Assembly: GCF_001713455.1 (NCBI RefSeq) | Contig: NZ_CP016464.1 | Location: 2,900,001-2,964,000 of the forward strand | DNA length: 64,000 nt | Direction of reading: 5' to 3' | Source of the DNA: Bosea sp. RAC05 | Lineage (GTDB): Bacteria; Pseudomonadota; Alphaproteobacteria; Rhizobiales; Beijerinckiaceae | Part shown: in pieces, positions 1-8,161 of the stretch | Layout of the letters: each line of letters begins with the position of its first letter | How positions within the stretch are numbered: position 1 is the stretch's first letter | The notes under the pieces: model-generated | What the model saw: only the letters and a program-made list of their open reading frames with translations | Told to the model about the DNA's origin: nothing | Database searches by the model: none | Program-made: the position numbers and the translations under genes

Positions 1-998
1 TCGATCTGGCGCTCCAGGGTGGCGGCGCGCATGGCGCCTTCACCTGGGGCGTGCTCGACCGCGTCCTCGAGGAGGACTGGCTGACGATCAGCGCGATCTC
101 GGGCACGTCGGCCGGTGCGATGAACGCCGCCGTCCTGGCCTCGGGCTTCGCCACGGGCGGCCGCGAGGGCGCGCGGCAGGCGCTGGAGGCGTTCTGGCGC
201 AAGACCTCGGAGGCGGCGCGCTTCAGCCCGTTCCAGCGCAGCCCGCTCGATGTCCTGCTCGGGCGCTGGACGCTCGACAACTCGCCGCTCTTCGTCGCGA
301 TGGACATGATGTCCCGCGTCGTCTCGCCCTACAGCCTCAATCCCGGCGGAGCGAACCCGCTGGCAGACATCCTGGCCGAGGTGATCGACTTCGAGGCGCT
401 GGCGGCTGGCCCGATCAAGCTCTTCGTCACCGCCACCAATGTCCGCACCGGCCGCGGCCGGGTCTTCCGCAACGCCGAGATCACGCCGCAGGTGCTGCTC
501 GCCTCGGCCTGCCTGCCGACCCTGTTCCAGGCGATCGAGATCGACGGCGACGGCTACTGGGACGGCGGCTATTCCGGCAACCCGACGATGACACCGCTGA
601 TCCAGGAGAGCGATGCACTCGACACCATCCTGGTCCAGATCAACCCGGTCGAGAGGCCGGGCACGCCGACCACCGCCCGCGACATCCTCAACCGCCTCAA
701 CGAGGTCTCCTTCAACAGCGTCCTCCTGAAGGAACTCCGGATGATGGCGCTGCTGCGCAACAGCGCCAATCCGAAGGACCGCGAGGGCGCGCGCTGGGCC
801 GGGATGCGGATCCACCGGGTCACCAGCGACAGGATGGCCGAGCTCGGCTATTCCTCGAAGCTCAACGCGGAATGGGAGTTCCTGACCATGCTGCGGGCCG
901 AGGGGCGGCAGTCGGCGGAAGCCTTCTACCGCGCGCACAGGGACGATCTCGGCCAGCGCTCGACGCTCGACCTCGATGAACTGACGCAGGGCGTGTGA
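1..998 (+). CDS. Patatin-like phospholipase (5' end outside window)
   Basis: Patatin-family serine acyl hydrolase, expected to cleave acyl esters of membrane lipids with a Ser/Asp dyad. The open frame continues upstream of the GTG at 51 to the window edge. Bases 3-50 encode DLALQGGGAHGAFTWG, the glycine-rich oxyanion-hole motif that opens the patatin domain, so the real start lies outside the window. The nucleophile elbow GTSAG is at about 102-116 and the catalytic DGG motif at about 561-569. Its stop overlaps the start of the next gene by 4 nt (GTGA), so the two are probably co-transcribed. The family is clear; the physiological substrate is unknown. Confidence 0.88.
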   Translation, partial: DLALQGGGAHGAFTWGVLDRVLEEDWLTISAISGTSAGAMNAAVLASGFATGGREGARQALEAFWRKTSEAARFSPFQRSPLDVLLGRWTLDNSPLFVAMDMMSRVVSPYSLNPGGANPLADILAEVIDFEALAAGPIKLFVTATNVRTGRGRVFRNAEITPQVLLASACLPTLFQAIEIDGDGYWDGGYSGNPTMTPLIQESDALDTILVQINPVERPGTPTTARDILNRLNEVSFNSVLLKELRMMALLRNSANPKDREGARWAGMRIHRVTSDRMAELGYSSKLNAEWEFLTMLRAEGRQSAEAFYRAHRDDLGQRSTLDLDELTQGV

Positions 999-2059
999 AC
1001 GGAATGACCAGCGGCAGGATTCATCAAGGCGCGCAGGTTCTGGTCGCGGTCATCCTCGTCGTCGCGGCCCTGTCGGTCGCCAGTTCCGTCTTCGCCCCCG
1101 TCGCGTTCGCGCTGTTCATCATCGCGCTGGTCTGGCCGCTGCAGCGCAGCCTCCAGGGTTTCCTGCCGCGCATGCTGGCGCTGGCGATCAGCATCGTCGT
1201 CATGGTGCTGGCCTTCGTCGCCTTCGGCTCGCTGATCGTCTGGGCCTTCGGCCGGGTCGGGCGCTGGATCGCGGCCGATGCCACGCGGTTCCAGCAGCTC
1301 TACGACCAGGCGACGCTCTGGCTCGAAGGCCATGGCATCGCCGTGACCGGGCTCTGGGCGGAGAACTTCAACGTCGCCTGGATGCTGCGCATGGCGCAGA
1401 CGATCAGCGGCCGGCTCAACACCACGATGAGCTTCTGGCTGGTGGTGCTGGTCTACGTCATCCTCGGCCTGCTCGAGGTCGAGGATTTCGGGCGCAAGCT
1501 GAAGGGCATGCGCAACCGCCTCGTCGGCGATGTGCTCCTGCGCGGCAGCCTGCAGACCGCCGCCAAGCTGCATCGCTACATGGCGGTGCGGACCGTGATG
1601 AGCCTGATCACCGGCGTGCTGGTCTGGGGCTTCGCCACGGCCGTGGGCCTGCCGCTGGCGGCAGAGTGGGGCTTCATCGCCTTCTCGCTGAACTACATCC
1701 CCTTCCTCGGGCCGCTGGTGGCGACCGTCTTCCCGACGCTGTTCGCCATGACGCAGTTCGGCTCCTGGCAGGCGGTGGTCGCGGTCTTCGCCTGCCTGAA
1801 CCTGATCCAGTTCGTCGTCGGCAGCTATATCGAACCGCGTGTCGCAGGCAGCGCGCTGTCAATGTCACCGACGCTGGTTCTGTTCTCGGTGTTCTTCTGG
1901 GCCTATCTCTGGGGCGTGTTCGGCGCCTTCATCGGCGTGCCCGTCACCATCGCGCTGCTGACCTTCTGCGCTCAGCATCCCGCGAGCCTCTGGGTGGCCG
2001 AACTGTTCGGCTCGGGCGCCCCCGAGCCGGTTCCGGCCAACGACGTCGTCAAGGTCTGA
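995..2059 (+). CDS. AI-2E family transporter / PerM-like membrane protein
   Basis: Polytopic inner-membrane protein of the AI-2E transporter family (PF01594), about 354 aa with roughly eight hydrophobic segments and the family's long central non-membrane stretch (about residues 65-140). Members export small molecules or act as Na+/H+ antiporters; the family name does not establish autoinducer export here. The GTG start at 995 overlaps the patatin stop; an in-frame ATG at 1004 is an alternative. It is followed by a palindromic repeat that separates it from the convergent metallophosphoesterase gene. Confidence 0.85.
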   Translation: MNGMTSGRIHQGAQVLVAVILVVAALSVASSVFAPVAFALFIIALVWPLQRSLQGFLPRMLALAISIVVMVLAFVAFGSLIVWAFGRVGRWIAADATRFQQLYDQATLWLEGHGIAVTGLWAENFNVAWMLRMAQTISGRLNTTMSFWLVVLVYVILGLLEVEDFGRKLKGMRNRLVGDVLLRGSLQTAAKLHRYMAVRTVMSLITGVLVWGFATAVGLPLAAEWGFIAFSLNYIPFLGPLVATVFPTLFAMTQFGSWQAVVAVFACLNLIQFVVGSYIEPRVAGSALSMSPTLVLFSVFFWAYLWGVFGAFIGVPVTIALLTFCAQHPASLWVAELFGSGAPEPVPANDVVKV

Positions 2060-2082
2060 GGGCGCGAGCCTGTCACGGTTCG

Positions 2083-2160
2083 GTCATTGCGAGCGCAGCG
2101 AAGCAATCCAGAGGACGTCGAGCGAGCCCTTCTGGATTGCTTCGCTACGCTCGCAATGAC
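2083..2160. repeat. Palindromic intergenic repeat, family I
   Basis: Two 30-base arms (2083-2112 and 2131-2160) are almost perfect inverted complements around an 18-base centre. The left arm begins GTCATTGCGAGCGCAGCGAA and the right arm ends in its complement. It lies between two convergent genes, where such REP/BIME-like elements often sit and can act as a bidirectional terminator or 3' stabiliser. A diverged relative occurs at 18697-18766. Confidence 0.85.
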
Positions 2161-2172
2161 GAAGGGATCGCT

Positions 2173-3906
2173 TCAAGCGCCAGCGGCCGGCCCAATCTCG
2201 ATCCGCTCCGGCGCCATCAGCGCCAGCCCGCCATCGACGCGCGCGCCGAGCCGGTGGATGTAGAAGGCGGTCGGCTCGTCATGCGTGGCCTCCATCACCG
2301 GGGAGGGCGCCGAGACGATGCGCAGAGGGCCACAGCGGCCGATCCAGTCGATATGGCGGTGACCATGCATCGCCACGAGCCGGTGGGCCTGTGGCTTCAG
2401 CAGGCGCACGAAGCGGCTGCCATTGATCAGCGCCGTGCCGATCCGCTCCGAGAAGGCCTTGGCCTGCTGCGGATACTCGACCGGGTGATGATGCAGCGCC
2501 ACGACGAAGCGCGCGCGGGGATACTGCGCCAGCGCCGCCAGCATCGCCTGCATGTCCTCCTCCGCCACGAGGCCGAGCGCATTGGTGAAGGAGAAATGCG
2601 TCTCCGCATTCGAGTTCAGCAGCACCACGCCGAGGCCATCGGGCTGCGCTGGGGGCAGCACCATCGGGAAGGACGCTTCCCAGATCGCCGACAGCCCCCG
2701 TGACAGGCGCAGGCCACCCGCATCGGCGAAGGCCGCGATCGCAGCGCGATGCGGTGCGAGCCGCTGCGAGAGCGTCGGCCCGATCCGGCCCGCCGTCTTG
2801 TCGACGACATGGACGCGCCCGCCCTGCACGGCCTCCGTCACCGAAAGGGTCCGCATCTGGCGCAGGCGCTTGCCCGGGCTGCCGGGGAGTTCGAGTCGCG
2901 CCGGATTGGCCCGGTCGACGATGTTGACGTCGTGGTTGCCGGGCAGGACGAGGGTCAGCGCCGCCAGTTCGGGATAGCGGGCGAGCGCGTCGAGGAATTC
3001 GCCCCATTCGGCCGAGCGGCCGGCATCGGTCATGTCGCCGCTGATCAGCACGAGATCGAGCGGCGCGGTGGCATGAATCGCTGCGAGCCGCGCCAGCACC
3101 AGGGCCAAGCGGTCATTGCCGCGCGGGCCGGCCCGGCCGCTCTCGATGCGAAAGCCATAGCGCTCGCCGACGACATGGATGTCCGAGAGATGCGCCACCC
3201 GCCACACCCTGTCGGATGAGGCGGCCTCGTCGAAACGCTCGAGGTCGCGCGGCTGGTCCATCGTCCCGTCGGCGATGCCCCAGAGCAGCGCGGCCCCGGC
3301 GAAATAAGCGCTCATCACGGCGATGGTGTTGGCGAGCGCCGGCCGCACCAGCCGCAACGGGTAGGCCAGATCGGCGACCTCGCCGGACCAGCGCGTCGCC
3401 GGCCAGACGGCCGCCGTGATCGCCAGCGCGATCAGCGCAGCGCCGAGGCCCGCCGCGACGGCCGTCAGCCCCCGCAGCCGCGCGCGGCTGGCTTCGCTCG
3501 CGCCGGCCGCCAGGAAGCGCTCGGCGAGATGACGCAGGCCCTCGCGGGCGAGCACATAGCCGGGCTGGACGGCCAGCGAGATCAGCGACCAGAAGCTGCG
3601 TTCGACGGCGCGCAGCAGCGGCCGCAGGCCGAACCAGCCGATTGCCGTCAGGCCAGCCAGCACCAGCACCGGCCCGATGCCGGCCAGCGCCAGGATGCGG
3701 TCGGCAACGTCGTCATACCAGGCGGTCACCACCAGCGGGGCGACGCCGAGCAGGAGGCCGGGCACCAGCGCCAGGATGATCCAGGCCAGGGCGAGCTTGG
3801 GCAGGTTGATCTCGCCCAGCAGCGTGCCGGCGATGGCGAGCAGCGAATGCGTCTTGGTGCTGCTGGCGTCGTCCTCGGCGTCGCCGCCGCGCGGTTCGAT
3901 CAGCAT
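2173..3906 (-). CDS. Membrane-anchored calcineurin-like metallophosphoesterase
   Basis: About 577 aa. The N-terminal 210 residues carry several hydrophobic segments; the C-terminal half is a metallophosphoesterase domain with all signature blocks: SDIH (about 241-244), SGD (about 289-291), GNHD (about 323-326), an HHHP block, and a GHRH block. These residues bind a dinuclear metal centre that cleaves phosphoesters. The substrate is unknown. The start MLIEPRGG at 3906 is preferred over an upstream GTG at 3984 because the extra segment is Arg-rich and unlike the family. The gene is transcribed towards the AI-2E gene, with repeat family I between them. Confidence 0.82.
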   Translation of the reverse strand: MLIEPRGGDAEDDASSTKTHSLLAIAGTLLGEINLPKLALAWIILALVPGLLLGVAPLVVTAWYDDVADRILALAGIGPVLVLAGLTAIGWFGLRPLLRAVERSFWSLISLAVQPGYVLAREGLRHLAERFLAAGASEASRARLRGLTAVAAGLGAALIALAITAAVWPATRWSGEVADLAYPLRLVRPALANTIAVMSAYFAGAALLWGIADGTMDQPRDLERFDEAASSDRVWRVAHLSDIHVVGERYGFRIESGRAGPRGNDRLALVLARLAAIHATAPLDLVLISGDMTDAGRSAEWGEFLDALARYPELAALTLVLPGNHDVNIVDRANPARLELPGSPGKRLRQMRTLSVTEAVQGGRVHVVDKTAGRIGPTLSQRLAPHRAAIAAFADAGGLRLSRGLSAIWEASFPMVLPPAQPDGLGVVLLNSNAETHFSFTNALGLVAEEDMQAMLAALAQYPRARFVVALHHHPVEYPQQAKAFSERIGTALINGSRFVRLLKPQAHRLVAMHGHRHIDWIGRCGPLRIVSAPSPVMEATHDEPTAFYIHRLGARVDGGLALMAPERIEIGPAAGA

Positions 3907-4279
3907 CGGCCGGGCGCCGCGGCGCAAGGCCTGGCACGATCCGTGCCGCTGCCCGGCAAGAGGGCGGGCGCTTCCAGACGACACTCAGCAACCATCGATG
4001 CGACCCGAAAAGGCCCACCCGAAAATGGGACGGCGGGCACAGAACTGAGACAGGCGGCAGATGCTCGCCCGAACCCCGGATGCTAGCCTGACGGCAGAAC
4101 GAAATGCAAGATGATACTGCGCAATCAGGCAAGAGATCGCGTTTTTCCATGAAGACGCAAAGACAAAAATCGTCTTCGTACAGTGGAGCGCCCAATTGTT
4201 TTCGCGCCTCGTCTTCGGCTCGCCGCTCGCGGAGGCCTGAATCGCAGCACTGTGCGCCTGCTGACAGGTTCTCCTTGTC
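3907..4279. other. Divergent intergenic region between metallophosphoesterase and mrpE
   Basis: About 370 bases between divergent genes. The part at 4110-4190 is noticeably AT-richer than the surroundings and contains an inverted repeat GAAGACG (4151-4157) / CGTCTTC (4171-4177). Promoters for both flanking genes probably lie here, but I could not assign -35/-10 boxes. Reading frames across it look like shadows, with no recognisable protein. Confidence 0.5.
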
Positions 4280-4792
4280 ATGACCGCGCCGGCATCACCG
4301 CGCCAAGCCCTCGCCTGGCCCAGCCTTCTGGGACGAGGTTTGCTCTTCTTTGCGCTCTGGCTCGTCCTGATCGGCGCGGCCCCCAAGGATTGGCCGGTCG
4401 GCCTCATCGCGGCAGCGGCGGCGACCTGGGCCAGCATCCCGCTCTGGCCGCCGGAGAGCCGGCTGTCGCCGACGGGACTGCTGCGTTTCGTCCTGCGCTT
4501 CCTGCCGCAGGCGGTTGTGGCGGGGCTCGACGTCGCCAGGCGCGCCTTCGCCCGGCGCATCGCGATGACGCCGGGCATCGTGACCTACCGCGCCGGCCTG
4601 CGATCAGGAATGGCGCAGGGCGCGCTCTGCGCGGTGATGAGCCTCCAGCCGGGCAAGCTGCCTGTGTCCTGCGCGGCGAGCGGCGAGATGCGCGTGCATT
4701 GCCTGGACAGCGACGCACCCGTCGCGGCCGAACTCGCCGCCGACGAGGCGGCCTTCCTGCGCATCCTGCCGGGAGATCGCTCCCGTGCCTGA
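4280..4792 (+). CDS. mrpE: Mrp-type Na+/H+ antiporter subunit E
   Basis: 170-aa MrpE/MnhE/PhaE family membrane protein, first gene of a seven-gene Mrp operon. It has two N-terminal hydrophobic segments, a central hydrophobic segment, and the family's soluble C-terminal half with the block containing PGIVTYRAGLRS. MrpE is a small scaffold subunit of the multi-subunit antiporter that exchanges cytoplasmic Na+ (or K+) for protons. Its end overlaps the start of mrpF by 8 nt, a sign of translational coupling. The ATG at 4280 is the only plausible start near the family length. Confidence 0.88.
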   Translation: MTAPASPRQALAWPSLLGRGLLFFALWLVLIGAAPKDWPVGLIAAAAATWASIPLWPPESRLSPTGLLRFVLRFLPQAVVAGLDVARRAFARRIAMTPGIVTYRAGLRSGMAQGALCAVMSLQPGKLPVSCAASGEMRVHCLDSDAPVAAELAADEAAFLRILPGDRSRA

Positions 4793-5072
4793 GAGCCTGA
4801 CCCTCATCGCCCTCTTCGTCCTGCTGGCGAGCGCCGCCGGGCTGGTGATCGTGCTGCGCTCCGCGATCGCGATCGAGAAGCTGATGGCGGTGCAGTTGCT
4901 GGGCACCGGCGGCGCCGCCACGCTGCTCCTGCTCGGTGCGGCCACGGCGCAGCCGGCGCTGGCCGATGTCGCCTTGCTGCTGGTCCTGCTGTCGGCCTTC
5001 TCCTGCGCGGCCTTCACGCTGGGGGAGGGCGAGCGCCCCGGAGACGCCGCGAAACCCGACGAGCCCGCGTGA
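4785..5072 (+). CDS. mrpF: Mrp-type Na+/H+ antiporter subunit F
   Basis: 95-aa three-helix membrane protein of the MrpF/MnhF family. The segment VLRSAIAIEKLMAVQLLGTG is typical of the second helix and its loop. GTG start at 4785 inside the end of mrpE; the stop overlaps mrpG. It is a structural subunit of the antiporter membrane arm. Confidence 0.87.
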   Translation: MPESLTLIALFVLLASAAGLVIVLRSAIAIEKLMAVQLLGTGGAATLLLLGAATAQPALADVALLLVLLSAFSCAAFTLGEGERPGDAAKPDEPA

Positions 5073-5362
5073 TGGGGCTCTCTGACGCCTTCACGCTGGT
5101 CTGCGTCGTCGCCGGCGCCCTTCTGTTCCTGGCGGGAACGCTGGGGCTGCTGCGCTTTCCCGATACGCTCAGCCGCCTGCACGCGCTGAGCAAGGCCGAT
5201 AATCTCGGCCTCGGCCTGATCGTGCTCGGACTGCTGCCGCTGCAGACAAGCCTGATGGGCGGGGTCAAGCTCGTCTGCATCTGGCTTCTGGCGCAGCTCT
5301 CGGCCGCGACCGCGAGCCAGCTGATCGCCGGCATCGCCGCCCGAAGGAAGCCGCAGGCATGA
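5069..5362 (+). CDS. mrpG: Mrp-type Na+/H+ antiporter subunit G
   Basis: 97-aa three-helix MrpG/MnhG protein with the diagnostic LGLLRFPDTLSRLHALSKADNLG region (roughly residues 27-49), the most conserved part of the family. A GTG at 5069 overlaps the mrpF stop; an ATG at 5072 is an equally good start and changes only one residue. The 3' end overlaps the next gene by 4 nt (ATGA), continuing the tight operon. Confidence 0.88.
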   Translation: MMGLSDAFTLVCVVAGALLFLAGTLGLLRFPDTLSRLHALSKADNLGLGLIVLGLLPLQTSLMGGVKLVCIWLLAQLSAATASQLIAGIAARRKPQA

Positions 5363-6297
5363 GCCTCGTCTTCGACATCGCGCTGGTCGCAGGATTGATC
5401 GCGCTGGCGCTGCATGTCGTCGTGACCCGTGACGGCCGCGGCGCGATCCTCGCCTTCATCGCCTTCGGCCTGCTGCTCGGCATCGGCTGGGCGCGGCTGG
5501 CCGCGGTCGATGTCGCGCTGACCGAGGCCGCGATCGGCGGCGGCCTGACCGGCATGCTCCTGCTGCGCGCCCACGCCCATCTCGCGCGCGAAATCCCTCC
5601 CGAGGCGATGGCCCGGGCCGAACCGCGGCGCTGGCTCGCCCCGGCGATCGCCTGCAGCCTCGTCACCCTGGCGCTGGGCGCGGTCGTGCTCGCCTTTCCC
5701 CGGCCGGCGCCGAGCCTCGCGCATCAGGCCGTCGCGTCGCTGGAGACGACGGGGCTCGGCAATCCCGTCACCGCCGTGCTGCTGGCCTACCGCGCCATCG
5801 ACACGCTGCTGGAGAAGATCGTGCTGATCCTCGCTTTGGTCGGTGTCTGGTCGCTGAGCCGCGACGCCGCCTGGGGCGGGGCCTCGCAGCTGCGCCCGGC
5901 GATCATCCCGGAGCCGCTGGTCTTTCTGGCGCGGGTGCTGCCGCCCTTCGGTGTGCTGATCGCGGTCTACCAGGTCTGGGTCGGCGCGGATCTGCCCGGC
6001 GGCACCTTCCAGGCCGGCACGATCCTGGCCGCGATGGCGCTGCTCGTGATGCTGGCCGGCCTGCGCCCGGCGCCACCGACGCAGGCGAGAGTGCTGCGGG
6101 TGATGCTGGCGGGCGGGCCGGCGCTGTTCGTGCTGGTCGGCTTCCTCGGCGTCGCGGCCGCGCAAGGGTTCCTGTCCTATCCCGAGGCCATCGCCAAGCC
6201 GCTGATCGTCGGCATCGAGGCGGCGCTGACGCTGTCGATCGCGGGCACGCTCGCCCTGCTCGTGGCCGGCCCGCCGGACAAAGCGCCCGCATCATGA
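5359..6297 (+). CDS. mrpB: Fused DUF4040 (MbhD/E-like) and MrpB subunit
   Basis: 312-aa fusion. Residues about 1-80 match the DUF4040/MbhD module, equivalent to the C-terminal domain of a large MrpA (AFIAFGLLLGIGWARLAAVDVALTEAAIGGG). Residues about 125-175 resemble the MbhE segment. Residues about 185-305 are an MrpB/MnhB domain (PPFGVLIAVYQVWVGADLPG, GGTFQAGTILAA). No full-length mrpA is present, so this fusion supplies what MrpA's C-terminus and MrpB provide elsewhere. It overlaps its neighbours by 4 nt on both sides. Confidence 0.82.
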   Translation: MSLVFDIALVAGLIALALHVVVTRDGRGAILAFIAFGLLLGIGWARLAAVDVALTEAAIGGGLTGMLLLRAHAHLAREIPPEAMARAEPRRWLAPAIACSLVTLALGAVVLAFPRPAPSLAHQAVASLETTGLGNPVTAVLLAYRAIDTLLEKIVLILALVGVWSLSRDAAWGGASQLRPAIIPEPLVFLARVLPPFGVLIAVYQVWVGADLPGGTFQAGTILAAMALLVMLAGLRPAPPTQARVLRVMLAGGPALFVLVGFLGVAAAQGFLSYPEAIAKPLIVGIEAALTLSIAGTLALLVAGPPDKAPAS

Positions 6298-6644
6298 GCG
6301 CGCTGGCCCTGACATCGGCGTCGCTGTTTGGCCTGTGCGGCGCCGCGCTCGTCGGCATCGGCCTGTTTGGCATCGTCAGCCATCCCGATCTGCTGCGCCG
6401 GATCATCGGCTTCAACATCCTCGGCGCGGGCATCTTCCTCGTCTTCGGGGCGGTCGCGCGCCGCGGGGCGGCGATGGGGCTCGGCGGCGATCCGGTGCCG
6501 CAGGCCATGGTGATCACCGGCATCGTCGTCGCCTTCGCCGCGACCGCCCTGGCGGTCGCGCTGCTGCGGCGCCTGGCGTCGCTGACCGGGAGCGCATCGC
6601 TCGACGCCACGACGCCGGCGACGCCGCCGCGGAGCGACGCATGA
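6294..6644 (+). CDS. mrpC: Mrp-type antiporter subunit C (NuoK-like)
   Basis: 116-aa three-helix protein of the MrpC/MnhC/NuoK family. The helices are evident, followed by a short Ala/Thr/Pro tail. The family loop DPVPQAMVITGIVVAFA is present; it is the MrpC hallmark and corresponds to the NuoK proton-path region. ATGA overlaps join it to the genes on both sides. Confidence 0.87.
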   Translation: MSALALTSASLFGLCGAALVGIGLFGIVSHPDLLRRIIGFNILGAGIFLVFGAVARRGAAMGLGGDPVPQAMVITGIVVAFAATALAVALLRRLASLTGSASLDATTPATPPRSDA

Positions 6645-8161
6645 CGCCGGCCTATGCGGCGACACCCGGCGGCCTGCTGCTGGTGCTGGCCGTCATGCTG
6701 CCGGCGGCCGCCGCACTCGTGATGCTGGTGCTGGGCCCGCGCCACACCCGCCTGGTGGCGCTGATCGCGCTGGCGCTCGGCCTCGTTGTGGCGCTTGCCA
6801 CGGGCCTCCAACTCGTCCGCAGCCAGGCCGCCCTGATCTATGTGCTCGGCAACTGGCAGCCGCCGCTCGGCATTGCGCTGCGCGCCGATGGGCTGTCGGT
6901 GATGATGCTGGCGGTCACCGCCGTCGTCATGGCGGCGACGGGTCTGTTCGCGCGCGAGCTGTTCGGGCTCGACCTCGCAACCGCCGACGGCCGCCTGGCG
7001 ACGAGCTTCTGGATTTTGCTGATGGGGCTGTGGAGCGGGCTCAACCTCGTCTTCGTCTCGCAGGATCTGTTCAACCTCTATGTCGCGCTCGAACTCCTGA
7101 CCTTCGCCGCCGTGCCGCTGGTCTGCCTCGACGGGCGCGGCGAGACCATGGCCGCAGCCCTGCGCTACCTGATGTTCGCGCTGCTCGGCTCGATGCTCTA
7201 TCTGCTCGGCGCCGGCCTGCTCTACGGCGCCTATGGCACGCTCGACATCCGGCTGATCGCGAGCGCGAGCCATCACGGCCCGGCGATGGCGATCGCGCTG
7301 GCGCTGATGATCCCCGGCCTGCTCGCCAAGGCGGCGCTGTTTCCGCTGCACCTGTGGCTGCCGCCCGCCCATGCCGGGGCACCCGCCGCCGCCAGCGCGG
7401 TTCTCTCGGCGCTGGTGATCAAGGCGCCGGTCTTCCTGATCCTGCGGCTCGTCGTCGACATCGCCCCGCCGGGGTCGGCCGCCGTCGCGGGACAGGTCCT
7501 GGCGGTGCTCGGCGCGGCCTCGATCCTGTTCTGCAGCGTCATGGCGCTGCGGCAGGAGCGGCTGAAGCTGATGATCGCCTATTCGACCGTGGCGCAGATC
7601 GGCTATCTCTTCATCGTCTTTCCGCTGGCCGGCGTCGGCGACGGAACCGCGCCCTGGGGCACTATCGCCTGGACCGGCGGGGCGCTGCAGCTCACCTCGC
7701 ATGCGCTCGCCAAGGCGGCGATGTTCATGGCGGCGGGCATCGTCGCGGAAGCGATCGGCCATGACCGCATCCGCGATCTCGGCGGCTTCGGCCGTGTCCT
7801 GCCGCTGACAGCCACGACCTTCGGGTTGGCGGGGCTGTCGCTGATGGGCATCCCGCCGAGCGGCGGCTTCATCGCGAAATGCCTGCTCCTGACGGCCGCC
7901 GCCATCGGCGGGCATCTCTGGCTCGCCCTGACGATTCTGGCCGGCGGGCTGCTTGCCGGCGGTTATGTCTTCCGCGTCATGGACCGGGCTCTCGCGACGC
8001 CGGCCGAACCGCTGTTGCTGCGCAAGCCGATCCCGCTGCGGCTCGAGCTCATCCCGCTGGTCCTGGCGATCCTGGCCGTGGCGCTCGGCTTCCTGCCGCT
8101 CGAACCGTTCGGATTGCTGCAGATCGGGCGGCCCGACGTTGCGCTGGCGGTGTCGCCATGA
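6641..8161 (+). CDS. mrpD: Mrp-type antiporter subunit D (NuoM/N-like, proton-conducting)
   Basis: 506-aa polytopic protein of the proton-conducting membrane transporter family. The key TM5 glutamate is present in LFNLYVALELLTF. The TM7 lysine and downstream motif (GLLAKAALFPLHLWLPPAHA) and a TM8 lysine (ALVIKAP) are also intact, so it should be a functional ion/proton-pumping subunit. The ATG at 6641 overlaps the mrpC stop; a longer in-frame extension upstream runs through mrpC and is rejected. Confidence 0.88.
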   Translation: MTPAYAATPGGLLLVLAVMLPAAAALVMLVLGPRHTRLVALIALALGLVVALATGLQLVRSQAALIYVLGNWQPPLGIALRADGLSVMMLAVTAVVMAATGLFARELFGLDLATADGRLATSFWILLMGLWSGLNLVFVSQDLFNLYVALELLTFAAVPLVCLDGRGETMAAALRYLMFALLGSMLYLLGAGLLYGAYGTLDIRLIASASHHGPAMAIALALMIPGLLAKAALFPLHLWLPPAHAGAPAAASAVLSALVIKAPVFLILRLVVDIAPPGSAAVAGQVLAVLGAASILFCSVMALRQERLKLMIAYSTVAQIGYLFIVFPLAGVGDGTAPWGTIAWTGGALQLTSHALAKAAMFMAAGIVAEAIGHDRIRDLGGFGRVLPLTATTFGLAGLSLMGIPPSGGFIAKCLLLTAAAIGGHLWLALTILAGGLLAGGYVFRVMDRALATPAEPLLLRKPIPLRLELIPLVLAILAVALGFLPLEPFGLLQIGRPDVALAVSP